Source: Micrococcaceae bacterium RIT 802 (GTDB lineage Bacteria; Actinomycetota; Actinomycetes; Actinomycetales; Micrococcaceae). Taken from it: a stretch of DNA of 64,000 nucleotides. Location of the stretch: contig JAFEMX010000012.1 in the NCBI GenBank assembly GCA_016892645.1, positions 1-64,000 of the forward strand. Direction: 5' to 3'. How positions within the stretch are numbered: the first letter of the stretch is position 1; every line of letters begins with the position of its first letter. Positions 55,128 through 63,405 of the stretch are shown piece by piece. The notes below the pieces were generated by a model. It had not been told where the DNA came from, did no database searches, and saw only the letters and a list, made by a program, of their open reading frames with translations. The translations under genes and the position numbers were made by a program.

Positions 55128-56628
55128 GGTCGGTCCTCATCTCGTTGGTGGATTGAGTTGCGGCTCGGGCGGCATCGCGCGTTCCGGGACCACCGGCGTC
55201 GTCGTGGTCCTGGCCGGCCCACCACTGCAGCAGGGCCTCGGACGCGGCTTCGGGCCCCAACTGCCCCTGGTCCAGTCGCAATTCCAAGAGGAACTTATAG
55301 GCACGTCCCACGTTCGGCCCCGGGGCGATCCCCAACAGCTCCATGATCTGGCCGCCATCGAGATCCGGCCGCATCGCCTGCATCTCCTCCTGCTCGGCCA
55401 GCTCGGCGATGCGTCGTTCCAGGTCGTCGCAGGCGAAGGCCAGGTGTTCCGCCTTGCGGCGGTTGCGGGTGGTCACGTCCGATCGGGTCAGCCGCAGCAG
55501 CCGTGCCAGGACCGGGCCTGCGTCCGTGACATAGCGGCGTACCGCGGAGTCGGTCCAGCCCGCATCACCGTAGCCGTAGAAGCGCATGTGCAGTTCGACG
55601 AGGCGGGCGACGGCCTTGATGGTGCCGTTGTCGAAGCGCAGGGCGCGCATGCGCTTCTTCGCCAGCTTGGCGCCGACGGCATCGTGGTGGCGGAAGCTCA
55701 CGGCCCCGTTGGCTTCGAACCGACGGGTGGCCGGCTTGCCGATGTCGTGCAGCAAGGCGGCGAAGCGCAGCACGAAATCGGGGCCGGGCACCTCCCCGTC
55801 CGGCCCGGTCTCCAGTGCGGCCGCCTGCTCGAGCACCTGCAGGGAATGCTGGTAGACGTCCTTGTGCCGATGGTGCTCGTCGACCTCAAGACGCAGGGCG
55901 GAGACCTCGGGCAGCACGTGGTCGGCCAGGCCGGTGGACACGAGCAGGTCGACACCGGCCCGTGGTTCCGCGCCGAGGATCAGCTTCACCAGTTCGTCAC
56001 GGACGCGTTCGGCGGAGATGATGTCGATCCGACCGGCCATGTCGGTCATCGCCTCCTCGACCTCGGGGGCGACCGCGACCCCGAGCTGGGAGGCAAATCG
56101 AGCGGCGCGCATCATCCGCAAGGGGTCGTCGGAAAAGGACGACGCCGGGGTGCCAGGGGTGCGGATCAGTCCCCTTTCGAGATCGGCGAAGCCCCCGTAG
56201 GGGTCGACCAGCTCAAGGTCGGGCAGGCGCAGTGCCATCGAGTTCATCGTGAAATCGCGGCGACGCAGATCCTCCTGCAGCGAGGTCCCGAACGCGACGG
56301 CGGGCTTGCGGGACTCCGGATCGTAGGCATCGGCCCGATAGGTGGTGACCTCGATGGTGTGTTCCCCACGACGCAACGCGATGGTGCCGAAAGCCCGGCC
56401 GACCTCCCAGGTGGCATCCGCCCAACCGGCAACGGCGGCCAGCGTCTGGTCGGGATCCGCATCCGTGGTGAAGTCGAGGTCCGGCGACACGCGGCCCAGG
56501 AACAGATCGCGTACCGGACCCCCGACGAGGGACAGCTCGTGGCCGGCTGCCGTGAAACGGTCGGCGATCTCGAAGACGACGACAGGGAGGAGCGCCCTGA
56601 GGGCGGTTGGCGGGGGTAACTGCTGCAT
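55120..56628 (-). CDS. cca: CCA tRNA nucleotidyltransferase (class II, HD-domain type)
   Basis: A 502-residue enzyme adding or repairing the 3' CCA of tRNA. The nucleotidyltransferase domain has SLVGGPVRDLFLGR (about 33-46) and the metal site DLDFTTDADP; the neck has RRRDFTMNSMALRL and GGFADLERGLIRTPG. An HD domain lies at about 270-340 (FAALLHDIGKPATRRFEANG). It is a conserved actinobacterial marker (Rv3907c/pcnA in Mycobacterium tuberculosis) divergent from a NUDIX gene, as seen here. Confidence 0.95.
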   Translation of the reverse strand: MQQLPPPTALRALLPVVVFEIADRFTAAGHELSLVGGPVRDLFLGRVSPDLDFTTDADPDQTLAAVAGWADATWEVGRAFGTIALRRGEHTIEVTTYRADAYDPESRKPAVAFGTSLQEDLRRRDFTMNSMALRLPDLELVDPYGGFADLERGLIRTPGTPASSFSDDPLRMMRAARFASQLGVAVAPEVEEAMTDMAGRIDIISAERVRDELVKLILGAEPRAGVDLLVSTGLADHVLPEVSALRLEVDEHHRHKDVYQHSLQVLEQAAALETGPDGEVPGPDFVLRFAALLHDIGKPATRRFEANGAVSFRHHDAVGAKLAKKRMRALRFDNGTIKAVARLVELHMRFYGYGDAGWTDSAVRRYVTDAGPVLARLLRLTRSDVTTRNRRKAEHLAFACDDLERRIAELAEQEEMQAMRPDLDGGQIMELLGIAPGPNVGRAYKFLLELRLDQGQLGPEAASEALLQWWAGQDHDDAGGPGTRDAARAATQSTNEMRTDHE

Positions 56629-56725
56629 AGTCCATTAAGCTTGTCAGATTTTTCGGCGCCTGCTTGACGCGCGTCATGTGCGGGGAGGACGCATGTGCGC
56701 ACTAAAGATGGATAGAGTGGCTTCC

Positions 56726-57253
56726 ATGGCCCATCCAGTTCCGCGCGCTCCGAAGCGCACTCCGCTGAACGCCTCCATGGCGTCTGCGCAGCCGGGCCAT
56801 CACGCGTTGCCCACCGTCGAGGAGGTTTCCTCCGGTGGCGTGATCGTCGATACCTCGCTGCCTGATCTCCCCGTAGCCATCATCGCCCGGTACAACCGCG
56901 GCGGACGTCTCGAGTGGTGCCTACCCAAGGGGCATCCCGAGGGCGAGGAGACCAACGAGGAGGCAGCGGTCCGCGAGGTCGACGAGGAAACGGGCATCGC
57001 CGGCCGGATCATCGCACCGCTGGGCAGCATCGACTACTGGTTCACCGTGTCGAACTACCGGGTCCACAAGACGGTCCACCACTTCCTGCTCGAGGCCACC
57101 GGCGGTGAGTTGACCATCGAAAACGATCCCGACCACGAAGCAGTCGATGTCGCATGGATCCCGATCGCCGAACTGGGCAGGAAACTCTCCTTCCCCAACG
57201 AGCGTCGCATCGCGGAATTGGCCCGTGAAGTCCTCCCGCAGCATGGCAACTGA
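56726..57253 (+). CDS. NUDIX hydrolase
   Basis: A 175-residue nucleotide-diphosphate hydrolase. The Nudix box is GHPEGEETNEEAAVREVDEE followed by TGI (about 70-92), with catalytic glutamates in the REVDEE segment. It corresponds by position to mutT4 (Rv3908). ATG 56726 is chosen; in-frame starts at 56708 and 56678 exist, but the extra residues look unlike the family. Its stop overlaps the murJ start by 11 bp, so the two are cotranscribed. Confidence 0.85.
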   Translation: MAHPVPRAPKRTPLNASMASAQPGHHALPTVEEVSSGGVIVDTSLPDLPVAIIARYNRGGRLEWCLPKGHPEGEETNEEAAVREVDEETGIAGRIIAPLGSIDYWFTVSNYRVHKTVHHFLLEATGGELTIENDPDHEAVDVAWIPIAELGRKLSFPNERRIAELAREVLPQHGN

Positions 57254-58946
57254 GACCGCCACGGACCCGAAAAGTGGTTCGCATGCGAAGGCGTATGCCC
57301 TCATGGCATCCGGGACCATGGTCTCCCGTGTCCTGGGCTTCGTGCGCACCGCCCTGCTCGCTGTTGCCATCGGCTCGAACGCCAACGTCGCCGACATCTT
57401 CGAAAAAGCCAATGTCATCCCCAACATCATCTTCATGCTGTTGGCGGGCGGCATCTTCAATGTCGTCCTCGTTCCCCAACTGATCAAGGCCTCCCGGGCA
57501 GCTGACAAGGGCTCGGACTACACCAGCCGGCTCATCACGCTGACGATCGTGGTGATGGCCGCATTCACTGTCCTGCTGACTCTTGGAGCCGGACCGATCA
57601 TCACGGTCCTCACCAAGGGCTGGTCACCGGCGGCGATCGAACTGGGCACTGCCTTCGCGTACTGGTGCCTGCCACAGGTCTTCTTCTACGGTGTCTACGC
57701 TGTAGTCGGCCAGGCACTGAATGCCCACGGCCGTTTCGGTTCGTACATGTGGGCCCCGGTGGCCAACAACATCGTGCAGATCGTGGTCATCATCCTGTTC
57801 ATGGCTTCCTTCGGGGCCAACGGCAGCAACCCGCACACCGTTGGCAACTGGACGACGGGGCAGACCATCTGGCTCGCCGGCGGTTCAACGCTGGGCATCG
57901 CAATCCAGGCCATCGTCTTGTTCATCCCCCTCGCGCGCTCCGGCCTGCGCATCCGTCCAAAGTTCAATTGGCGCGGCATGGGCCTACGTCACGTCGGCAA
58001 GCTGGCCACCTGGACCCTGGTCTCGATGACGGTGGGCAACGTCGCCTCGCTCGTCTACGCGCGGCTCGTCTCCAGCACCGTCGGCGCACGCGATTCGCTC
58101 CATGGTGCCGGAGCTGCGGCCATCCCCGGCGAGCAGGCGCTGAATGCGATGCAACTCGTCACCGTCCTCCCCCATTCGATCTTCGCCCTGTCGCTGGCCA
58201 CCGTGTTGTTCAATGAGCTTTCGCGCGCCTTCGCCGACGGCCACCCCGAAAAGGTCGCCCCCACCCTCTCACTCGGCTTGCGTACGACGGCGATCCCCGT
58301 CGTGTTCGCGACCGTGGCCTTCATCGTTCTGGCAGGCCAACTGGGACGACTTTTCGCCGGTTCCGGTGAGTATGCGAATGTCGCGGGTGCAGCCATCGGG
58401 CAACTGCTGTTGCTGACGGCACTGGGCCTGCCGTTCAAGAGCGTCCATTTCTTCCTCATCCGCGTGTTCTTCGCCGAGGAGGACACGAAGACCCCGATGG
58501 TCATCCAAACCGCGATCGCGGTCATCGGCGTCGCCATGGCCTACGGACTGGCTGCACTGCTGCCGGCGACAAAGATCGCGCTGGGTATCGCCCTGCTTTT
58601 CGGGCTCACCAACATCGCCTCCGCCGTCCTCGCCCATGTCCTGGTCGTGCGTCGTTACGGTGACTACGGGACACGCGAAGTCCTCGACAGCTACATCCGC
58701 ATCGGGTGGTTCTCGGTGGTATCCGGCGCCGCCGGTACCGTCGTGCTCTGGGGCATGGGCGGATTCACTAACGGATTTGCGTGGCAATCGATCATGGCGG
58801 CGCTGGTGACCATCGCCGTCGTCGGAAGCATCATGGCCATTGTCTTCCTGCTGCTGCTGAAGGCAGCCCGCGTACCCGAGCTGGAGAATTTCATGGGACC
58901 GGTCGCGCGCCGCATCCCGGACTTGGGCAGAAGGTTGCGCCGATAG
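57243..58946 (+). CDS. murJ: Lipid II flippase MurJ
   Basis: A 567-residue multidrug/oligosaccharidyl-lipid/polysaccharide (MOP) family flippase that moves lipid II across the membrane. It has about 14 hydrophobic segments; the start reads GTMVSRVLGFVRTALLAVAI, and later FFLIRVFFAEEDTKTPM carries a conserved motif. The mycobacterial homologue continues into a pseudokinase and extracellular domain; here these are on the next gene, 99 bp downstream. ATG 57243 overlaps the NUDIX stop. A DUF6049-type gene that lies between NUDIX and murJ in mycobacteria (Rv3909) is absent. Confidence 0.93.
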   Translation: MATETATDPKSGSHAKAYALMASGTMVSRVLGFVRTALLAVAIGSNANVADIFEKANVIPNIIFMLLAGGIFNVVLVPQLIKASRAADKGSDYTSRLITLTIVVMAAFTVLLTLGAGPIITVLTKGWSPAAIELGTAFAYWCLPQVFFYGVYAVVGQALNAHGRFGSYMWAPVANNIVQIVVIILFMASFGANGSNPHTVGNWTTGQTIWLAGGSTLGIAIQAIVLFIPLARSGLRIRPKFNWRGMGLRHVGKLATWTLVSMTVGNVASLVYARLVSSTVGARDSLHGAGAAAIPGEQALNAMQLVTVLPHSIFALSLATVLFNELSRAFADGHPEKVAPTLSLGLRTTAIPVVFATVAFIVLAGQLGRLFAGSGEYANVAGAAIGQLLLLTALGLPFKSVHFFLIRVFFAEEDTKTPMVIQTAIAVIGVAMAYGLAALLPATKIALGIALLFGLTNIASAVLAHVLVVRRYGDYGTREVLDSYIRIGWFSVVSGAAGTVVLWGMGGFTNGFAWQSIMAALVTIAVVGSIMAIVFLLLLKAARVPELENFMGPVARRIPDLGRRLRR

Positions 58947-59044
58947 GGGCCGATGACATACGGCGCGGGCGCGGTCACCGGTAGCATGGACACAGCAAAG
59001 CACGAGGGTGCCCAGGTACCCACCATCAATCCCGGGAGTCAATA

Positions 59045-60718
59045 GTGTCGCAGCCCATCGATGTCGGAACCATCCTGGGAGGCCGTTATAAGGTCACCGA
59101 ACTGGTTTTGACCTCCGCCGACGGCGACGCCGTCTTGGGCGGGATGGATCAGGTGCTGAACCGCCCGGTGAGCATCCTCGTTGCCGCCCCCGAAAACGCG
59201 AGCCAGGTCGCCACCAGTGCGCGTGAAATCGCCACGGGTGAACGGTACGGAACCATGCAGGTCCTGGACTTGGGCATTTCCGATGGCAGCACCTACCTCA
59301 TCACCAATACGGCCAGCCCGGCCGACTTGCTTGATCTCGTCATCCAGCGTGACGCACCCTTTGTCGAGCCGTTCTACACCGACACCCTCGGATCGGAGAT
59401 CTTCGGGGTTACCCGCAGTGCCGTGCCCGAAGTCTACGAGGACGAGGACGAGTACTGGGAAGAGCTGCAGGCCAACGAGGACCGCAATGTCGGCGGCAGG
59501 GTAGCCAAGCGCCTGACGGGCCTCACCAATCGTTTAGGACGGGGCAAGAAGGACGGTGGGACGACGGACGGCGTAGCCGGTGCCGCCTCGGCGTCGGCAG
59601 TGAACGGCACTGGCAGCACGGATCCCGACTCGGAGTCGCCAGATCCGGACGCCTGGGCGTCCGACGAAATTCCCCCCACGGCTGCTGCACCAAGTATTCC
59701 GGACCGACCCCGAGTACCGCCCGCGACCCCGACGACCACAGCTCAACCCATCACTTCGGCGGACGCTGACCAGGCGACCGGCCCGAACGCGGTGACCCAC
59801 TGGGGCGCTGCCGAGGACGACGCCACGGCGACCGACCCATCGCATCTTGATGTCGACACCGCCAACGGCGACATCGTGGGCCCCGCAGCGGTGACGCCGA
59901 CGGGTTCCAAGGTTTCCGAGCCTTCGGCGGAACCCTTGCAAGATGCGTCCTATGAACGTCCGGCGGCCGTTTTCCCGGCGGCTGCACGCAACTTTTCCGG
60001 TTCATACGACGAACCGAAGTATGCCGACGACGATCCGGAAGATGACGAGCCCGCCGGCGGGGGAAAAATGACCCGTCTCCTGGTCGGGGCCCTGCTCGTC
60101 GTGGTCCTCGTGGTCGCCGTGGTCATCGCCTTCAACACGTTGGGCAAGAATGACACCCCGCCGGTCGCCGGTGTCTCCAGCCAAGGAGCCAGCTCCGAGG
60201 GCGGAGCCAACACTTCGGACGCATCGAAACCTGCGTCCAGTGCGCCCACGGTGAAGCCTGAAATCGCCGGCCTCACGCGCGTAGTACCCGGGAACCAGGC
60301 GCTGAACGCCGAAACCGACTCGACGTTGACCAAGGCCATCGATGGCAGCCAGGGCAGCATGTACCGGTCCTACTCCTACACGACTCCCGAGTTCGGCGGG
60401 TTCGCTTCGAACATGGTGCTCGTGGTGAAGCTCAAGGAGGAGGCAACAGTCTCCGAGGTCCAACTGACCGGCCTCAATGCAACCGGGGGCTCCTTCCAGG
60501 TCAATGTCGGTGATAGCGACGACCTCGGCTCCGCCCAGGAAGTCGCGTCGGGTTCCTTCACCGGTCCGACGGTATCGGTGCCAGTCTCAGGTGACGGAGA
60601 CGAGGGTGTGAAGGGAAATTACGTCTTCATCAACGTGACTGAGCTGCCGCGCCTGGCTTCAACGTCCAACAGCTCGCGCCCTTACGGGCTCCAGATTTCG
60701 GAGATCAAAGTGTCCTGA
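59045..60718 (+). CDS. Membrane protein with pseudokinase N-lobe remnant and discoidin-like extracellular domain
   Basis: A 557-residue protein starting at GTG 59045 (GGGAG upstream). Residues about 8-105 resemble only the N-lobe of a Ser/Thr kinase (VGTILGGRYKVTELVL, LNRPVSILV), with no catalytic HRD or DFG motif and no C-lobe. Residues about 110-340 are a long acidic, disordered, Thr/Pro/Ala-rich region. One membrane helix follows (LLVGALLVVVLVVAVVIAF, about 343-362). The C-terminal extracellular domain (about 410-557) resembles F5/8 C-type (discoidin) sugar-binding domains (IDGSQGSMYRSY, YGLQISEIKVS). It is likely the split-off counterpart of mycobacterial MviN's C-terminal half and probably regulates MurJ or peptidoglycan synthesis (inference). 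Confidence 0.72.
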   Translation: MSQPIDVGTILGGRYKVTELVLTSADGDAVLGGMDQVLNRPVSILVAAPENASQVATSAREIATGERYGTMQVLDLGISDGSTYLITNTASPADLLDLVIQRDAPFVEPFYTDTLGSEIFGVTRSAVPEVYEDEDEYWEELQANEDRNVGGRVAKRLTGLTNRLGRGKKDGGTTDGVAGAASASAVNGTGSTDPDSESPDPDAWASDEIPPTAAAPSIPDRPRVPPATPTTTAQPITSADADQATGPNAVTHWGAAEDDATATDPSHLDVDTANGDIVGPAAVTPTGSKVSEPSAEPLQDASYERPAAVFPAAARNFSGSYDEPKYADDDPEDDEPAGGGKMTRLLVGALLVVVLVVAVVIAFNTLGKNDTPPVAGVSSQGASSEGGANTSDASKPASSAPTVKPEIAGLTRVVPGNQALNAETDSTLTKAIDGSQGSMYRSYSYTTPEFGGFASNMVLVVKLKEEATVSEVQLTGLNATGGSFQVNVGDSDDLGSAQEVASGSFTGPTVSVPVSGDGDEGVKGNYVFINVTELPRLASTSNSSRPYGLQISEIKVS

Positions 60719-60833
60719 CACCAAGCCGGGAATACACATCAGCACCACGCCGTTGTGCTGGGCAAGAGAAGACCAACATCCCCGTGCCGGGTACTGACAC
60801 CCTGCACGACCCAAACCCGGAGGTACACGCAGC

Positions 60834-61814
60834 GTGGCCACAGAAATATCCGATGACATTCGCGACGTCATCATCATCGGTTCGGGACCCGCGGGCTACA
60901 CGGCTGCCGTGTACACGGCTCGTGCCAACCTCGCGCCCCTCGTGATCGCCGGCTCGGTCACCGCTGGTGGCGAGCTGATGAACACGACGGACGTGGAGAA
61001 CTTCCCCGGATTCCGTGAAGGAATCCTTGGTCCCGACCTGATGGACAACATGCAGGCGCAGGCCGAGCGATTCGGTGCCGAGATTCAATACGAAGATGTT
61101 GCCTCCGTCGATCTCTCCGACGACGTGAAGTCCGTTGTTCTTGCCGACGGAACAGTGTACAAATCACGTGCGGTTATCATTTCCACCGGATCCGCATACC
61201 GAGAGCTTGGCCTGCCCAATGAGAAGCGGCTCTCCGGTCACGGTGTCTCGTGGTGCGCCACCTGTGACGGTTTCTTCTTCCGCGAGCAAGAGATCGCCGT
61301 GATCGGTGGTGGTGACTCTGCCATGGAGGAGGCACTTTTCCTGACGAAATTCGCTTCCAAGGTCACAGTGGTCCACCGTCGCGACGAGCTCCGTGCTTCC
61401 AAGATCATGGCGGACCGCGCACTGGCACACCCCAAAATTGAATTCGTCTGGAACACGGCGGTGGCCGACGTGGTTGGCACAGACAAGGTTTCTGCCCTAC
61501 AGCTCATCAATTTGGTTGACGGCAAAGCTACAGAGCTCCCGGTAACCGGGGTCTTCGTGGCAATCGGAAATGACCCGCGTACGGATCTGGTGAAAGATCA
61601 ACTCCAGTTGACAGCGGAGGGGACCATCGCCGTGCAAGGTAGGACGTCGAAGACGAATCTACCTGGCGTGTTCGCAGCAGGTGATGTCATCGACCCGACG
61701 TACAGGCAAGCAGTTACTGCAGCCGGGTCCGGTTGCGTCGCCGCCCTTGACGTTGAACACTACCTCTCCAATCTTCCCGTGTCCGCCGAAAAAGGCGCCG
61801 TTGTAGCCAACTAG
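60834..61814 (+). CDS. trxB: Thioredoxin-disulfide reductase
   Basis: A 326-residue FAD/NADPH flavoenzyme reducing thioredoxin. The FAD-binding [16 protein letters not shown] motif (about 16-31), redox-active CATC (residues 141-144), NADPH-site [17 protein letters not shown] and final APGAAGDV-like [19 protein letters not shown] are all present. GTG 60834 has GGAGG about 9 bp upstream. trxA follows 25 bp downstream. Sigma factor and anti-sigma genes (sigM/rsmA) that precede trxB in mycobacteria are absent. Confidence 0.96.
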   Translation: MATEISDDIRDVIIIGSGPAGYTAAVYTARANLAPLVIAGSVTAGGELMNTTDVENFPGFREGILGPDLMDNMQAQAERFGAEIQYEDVASVDLSDDVKSVVLADGTVYKSRAVIISTGSAYRELGLPNEKRLSGHGVSWCATCDGFFFREQEIAVIGGGDSAMEEALFLTKFASKVTVVHRRDELRASKIMADRALAHPKIEFVWNTAVADVVGTDKVSALQLINLVDGKATELPVTGVFVAIGNDPRTDLVKDQLQLTAEGTIAVQGRTSKTNLPGVFAAGDVIDPTYRQAVTAAGSGCVAALDVEHYLSNLPVSAEKGAVVAN

Positions 61815-61839
61815 TTTCCTCAAGAAAGGGAGAACGAAC

Positions 61840-62163
61840 ATGAGTCAGACAAAGGACGTTACGGATAGCTCCTTCCAGGCCGACGTACTGGAATCGTCGA
61901 AACCGGTCATGGTGGACTTCTGGGCCGAATGGTGCGGCCCCTGCCGCATGCTGTCGCCCATCCTCGATCAGATCGCCGCAGAGCATGCCGAAAAGATCGA
62001 CGTGGTGAAGGTCAACGTCGACGAAAATCCGGGCATCGCCGCGAAGTATGGCATCACCAGCATCCCGGCAGTGTACGTCTTCGAAAACGGTGACCACGTG
62101 GCCACTTCGATCGGCGCCAAGCCGAAGCAGGCCCTCGAGCAGGAGTTTGCTGCCTACCTTTAG
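61840..62163 (+). CDS. trxA: Thioredoxin
   Basis: A 107-residue thioredoxin with active site WCGPC (31-35) inside MVDFWAEWCGPCRMLSPILD, and the cis-proline region GITSIPAVYVFENGD (about 70-84). AAAGGGAG lies upstream. It is the electron acceptor of TrxB in the same operon, and a terminator follows. Confidence 0.96.
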   Translation: MSQTKDVTDSSFQADVLESSKPVMVDFWAEWCGPCRMLSPILDQIAAEHAEKIDVVKVNVDENPGIAAKYGITSIPAVYVFENGDHVATSIGAKPKQALEQEFAAYL

Positions 62164-62206
62164 ATCAGGCTGCCCGCGCCGTCGTTGAGCGACCAAAGCG
62201 TGGCGT

Positions 62207-62248
62207 AAGGGGACCGTAGCCGTCGTATGGCGGCAACGGTCCCTTTTT
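62207..62248 (+). terminator. Rho-independent terminator of trxBA
   Basis: Stem GGGACCGT (62210-62217) / ACGGTCCC (62236-62243) has an 18-base loop and is followed by TTTTT (62244-62248). It is intact, so the IS inserted downstream of it. Confidence 0.85.
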
Positions 62249-62435
62249 GCATCCTGGAAGCTACGACTGCGCCAACACCATCAAACGGATGAGGGATCCC
62301 CGCTTCGAACGCCTGGCCATGCCGCCGCCGGCAGCAGGCCGGACAAGGGCCGTACAGCCCGCTCAGAGCACTTCGTCGCACCGCGGTAGACGGGCCCCCC
62401 TGATGGTCTGCGTCGCGACGCCTGGAACGGCTGAC

Positions 62436-62635
62436 TAATTGAAACTTTGGAGGCCACCCGATATTGCCTCTCGGGGCCAGTGATATTGCGGGAGGGGGCC
62501 AGTAGCCGCAGCGGTGGGGGCCACCGGCTCCCACCGGCGTGTTCTCACTGGTTCATCGTGGCGTGCTCGCGCAAGTTGAGGTTTGTCAACGCCAACCGAA
62601 AATAGGGCCAGTTCTGCCAATTGAAAACAGGGCAT
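62436..62635. repeat. Multiple terminal repeats at the istB-side end of the IS21 element
   Basis: Related short repeats are visible: GCCAACCGAAAATAGGGCCA (62591-62610) and GCCAATTGAAAACAGGGCAT (62616-62635), start-to-start 25 bp, and a further AATTGAAACTTTGGAGGCCA at 62437-62456. Near 62450-62485, two GATATTGC motifs each follow a GGCCA element. Such multiple repeats are typical transposase-binding sites of IS21 ends. The stretch 62249-62431 shows nothing identifiable. Confidence 0.6.
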
Positions 62636-62646
62636 TCGTTGTGGTT

Positions 62647-63405
62647 TTAGTTTGCCAGAGTCTGCGGCTTGATTCGGCCCTGGAGCCGGTAGCTGTTGCC
62701 GGTGAGGTTGATGACTTCGGCATGGTGGACGATCCTGTCGATCATCGCCGAGGCTACGGTCGCGTCCCCGAAGACGTCGGCCCACCGGCTGAAGGACAAA
62801 TTGCTCGTCAAGATCAGTGACGCATGTTCGTACCTGGAGGAGACCAGCTGGAAGAACAGGTTCGCTGAGTCCTGGTCGAAGGGGATGTATCCGACTTCAT
62901 CGCAGATCAGCAGCTTGTAGCGGCGCAGTCTGGCTAGTTCCGCAGCCAACTGTCCCCGGTCGTGGGCTTCGGCCAACCGGGCCACCCACCCGACCGCTGA
63001 ATCGAAGAGCACCCGGTGCCCGGCCTGGGCGACCTTGATCCCGATCCCCGTGGCCAGATGTGTCTTGCCGGTGCCCGGCGGGCCGAGGAGGACCACGTTG
63101 CGGGCTTCGTGCAGGAACGTTCCCGTTCCGAGGTGGGCGAAGAGGTTGCGGTCCGCTGCCGGTTGGTGCGCGTAGTTGAAGTCTTCCAGGGTCTTGTGGC
63201 CCGGGAACCGGGCCGCGCGGATCCGCAGCGCAGCACCGGAGGCCTCCCGCTCGGCCACTTCCCGACTCAAGACGGCTGCCAGGTATTCCTCGTGGGTCCA
63301 TCCGCCTTGCCGTGCTTGCTCACCTAGGGCCTGGTACCCGTCGCTGATCCTGGGGGCACGCAGTGCCCGCGCGTAGTACTCGATGCCCGAGTCCGTCCCG
63401 CTCAC
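62647..63405 (-). CDS. istB: IS21-family helper ATPase IstB
   Basis: A 252-residue AAA+ ATPase acting with IstA. Walker A LLGPPGTGKTHLATGIG (about 105-121), Walker B LLICDEVGYIPFD, sensor ILTSNLSFSRW and the C-terminal LTGNSYRLQGR are typical. It is complete. Its start overlaps the istA stop by 4 bp. Confidence 0.93.
   Translation of the reverse strand: MSGTDSGIEYYARALRAPRISDGYQALGEQARQGGWTHEEYLAAVLSREVAEREASGAALRIRAARFPGHKTLEDFNYAHQPAADRNLFAHLGTGTFLHEARNVVLLGPPGTGKTHLATGIGIKVAQAGHRVLFDSAVGWVARLAEAHDRGQLAAELARLRRYKLLICDEVGYIPFDQDSANLFFQLVSSRYEHASLILTSNLSFSRWADVFGDATVASAMIDRIVHHAEVINLTGNSYRLQGRIKPQTLAN

Noticed and set aside
62249-62431. Remnant of an acetyltransferase or parB gene between the trxA terminator and the IS.
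   Set aside because: No frame in this interval shows recognisable motifs on either strand.
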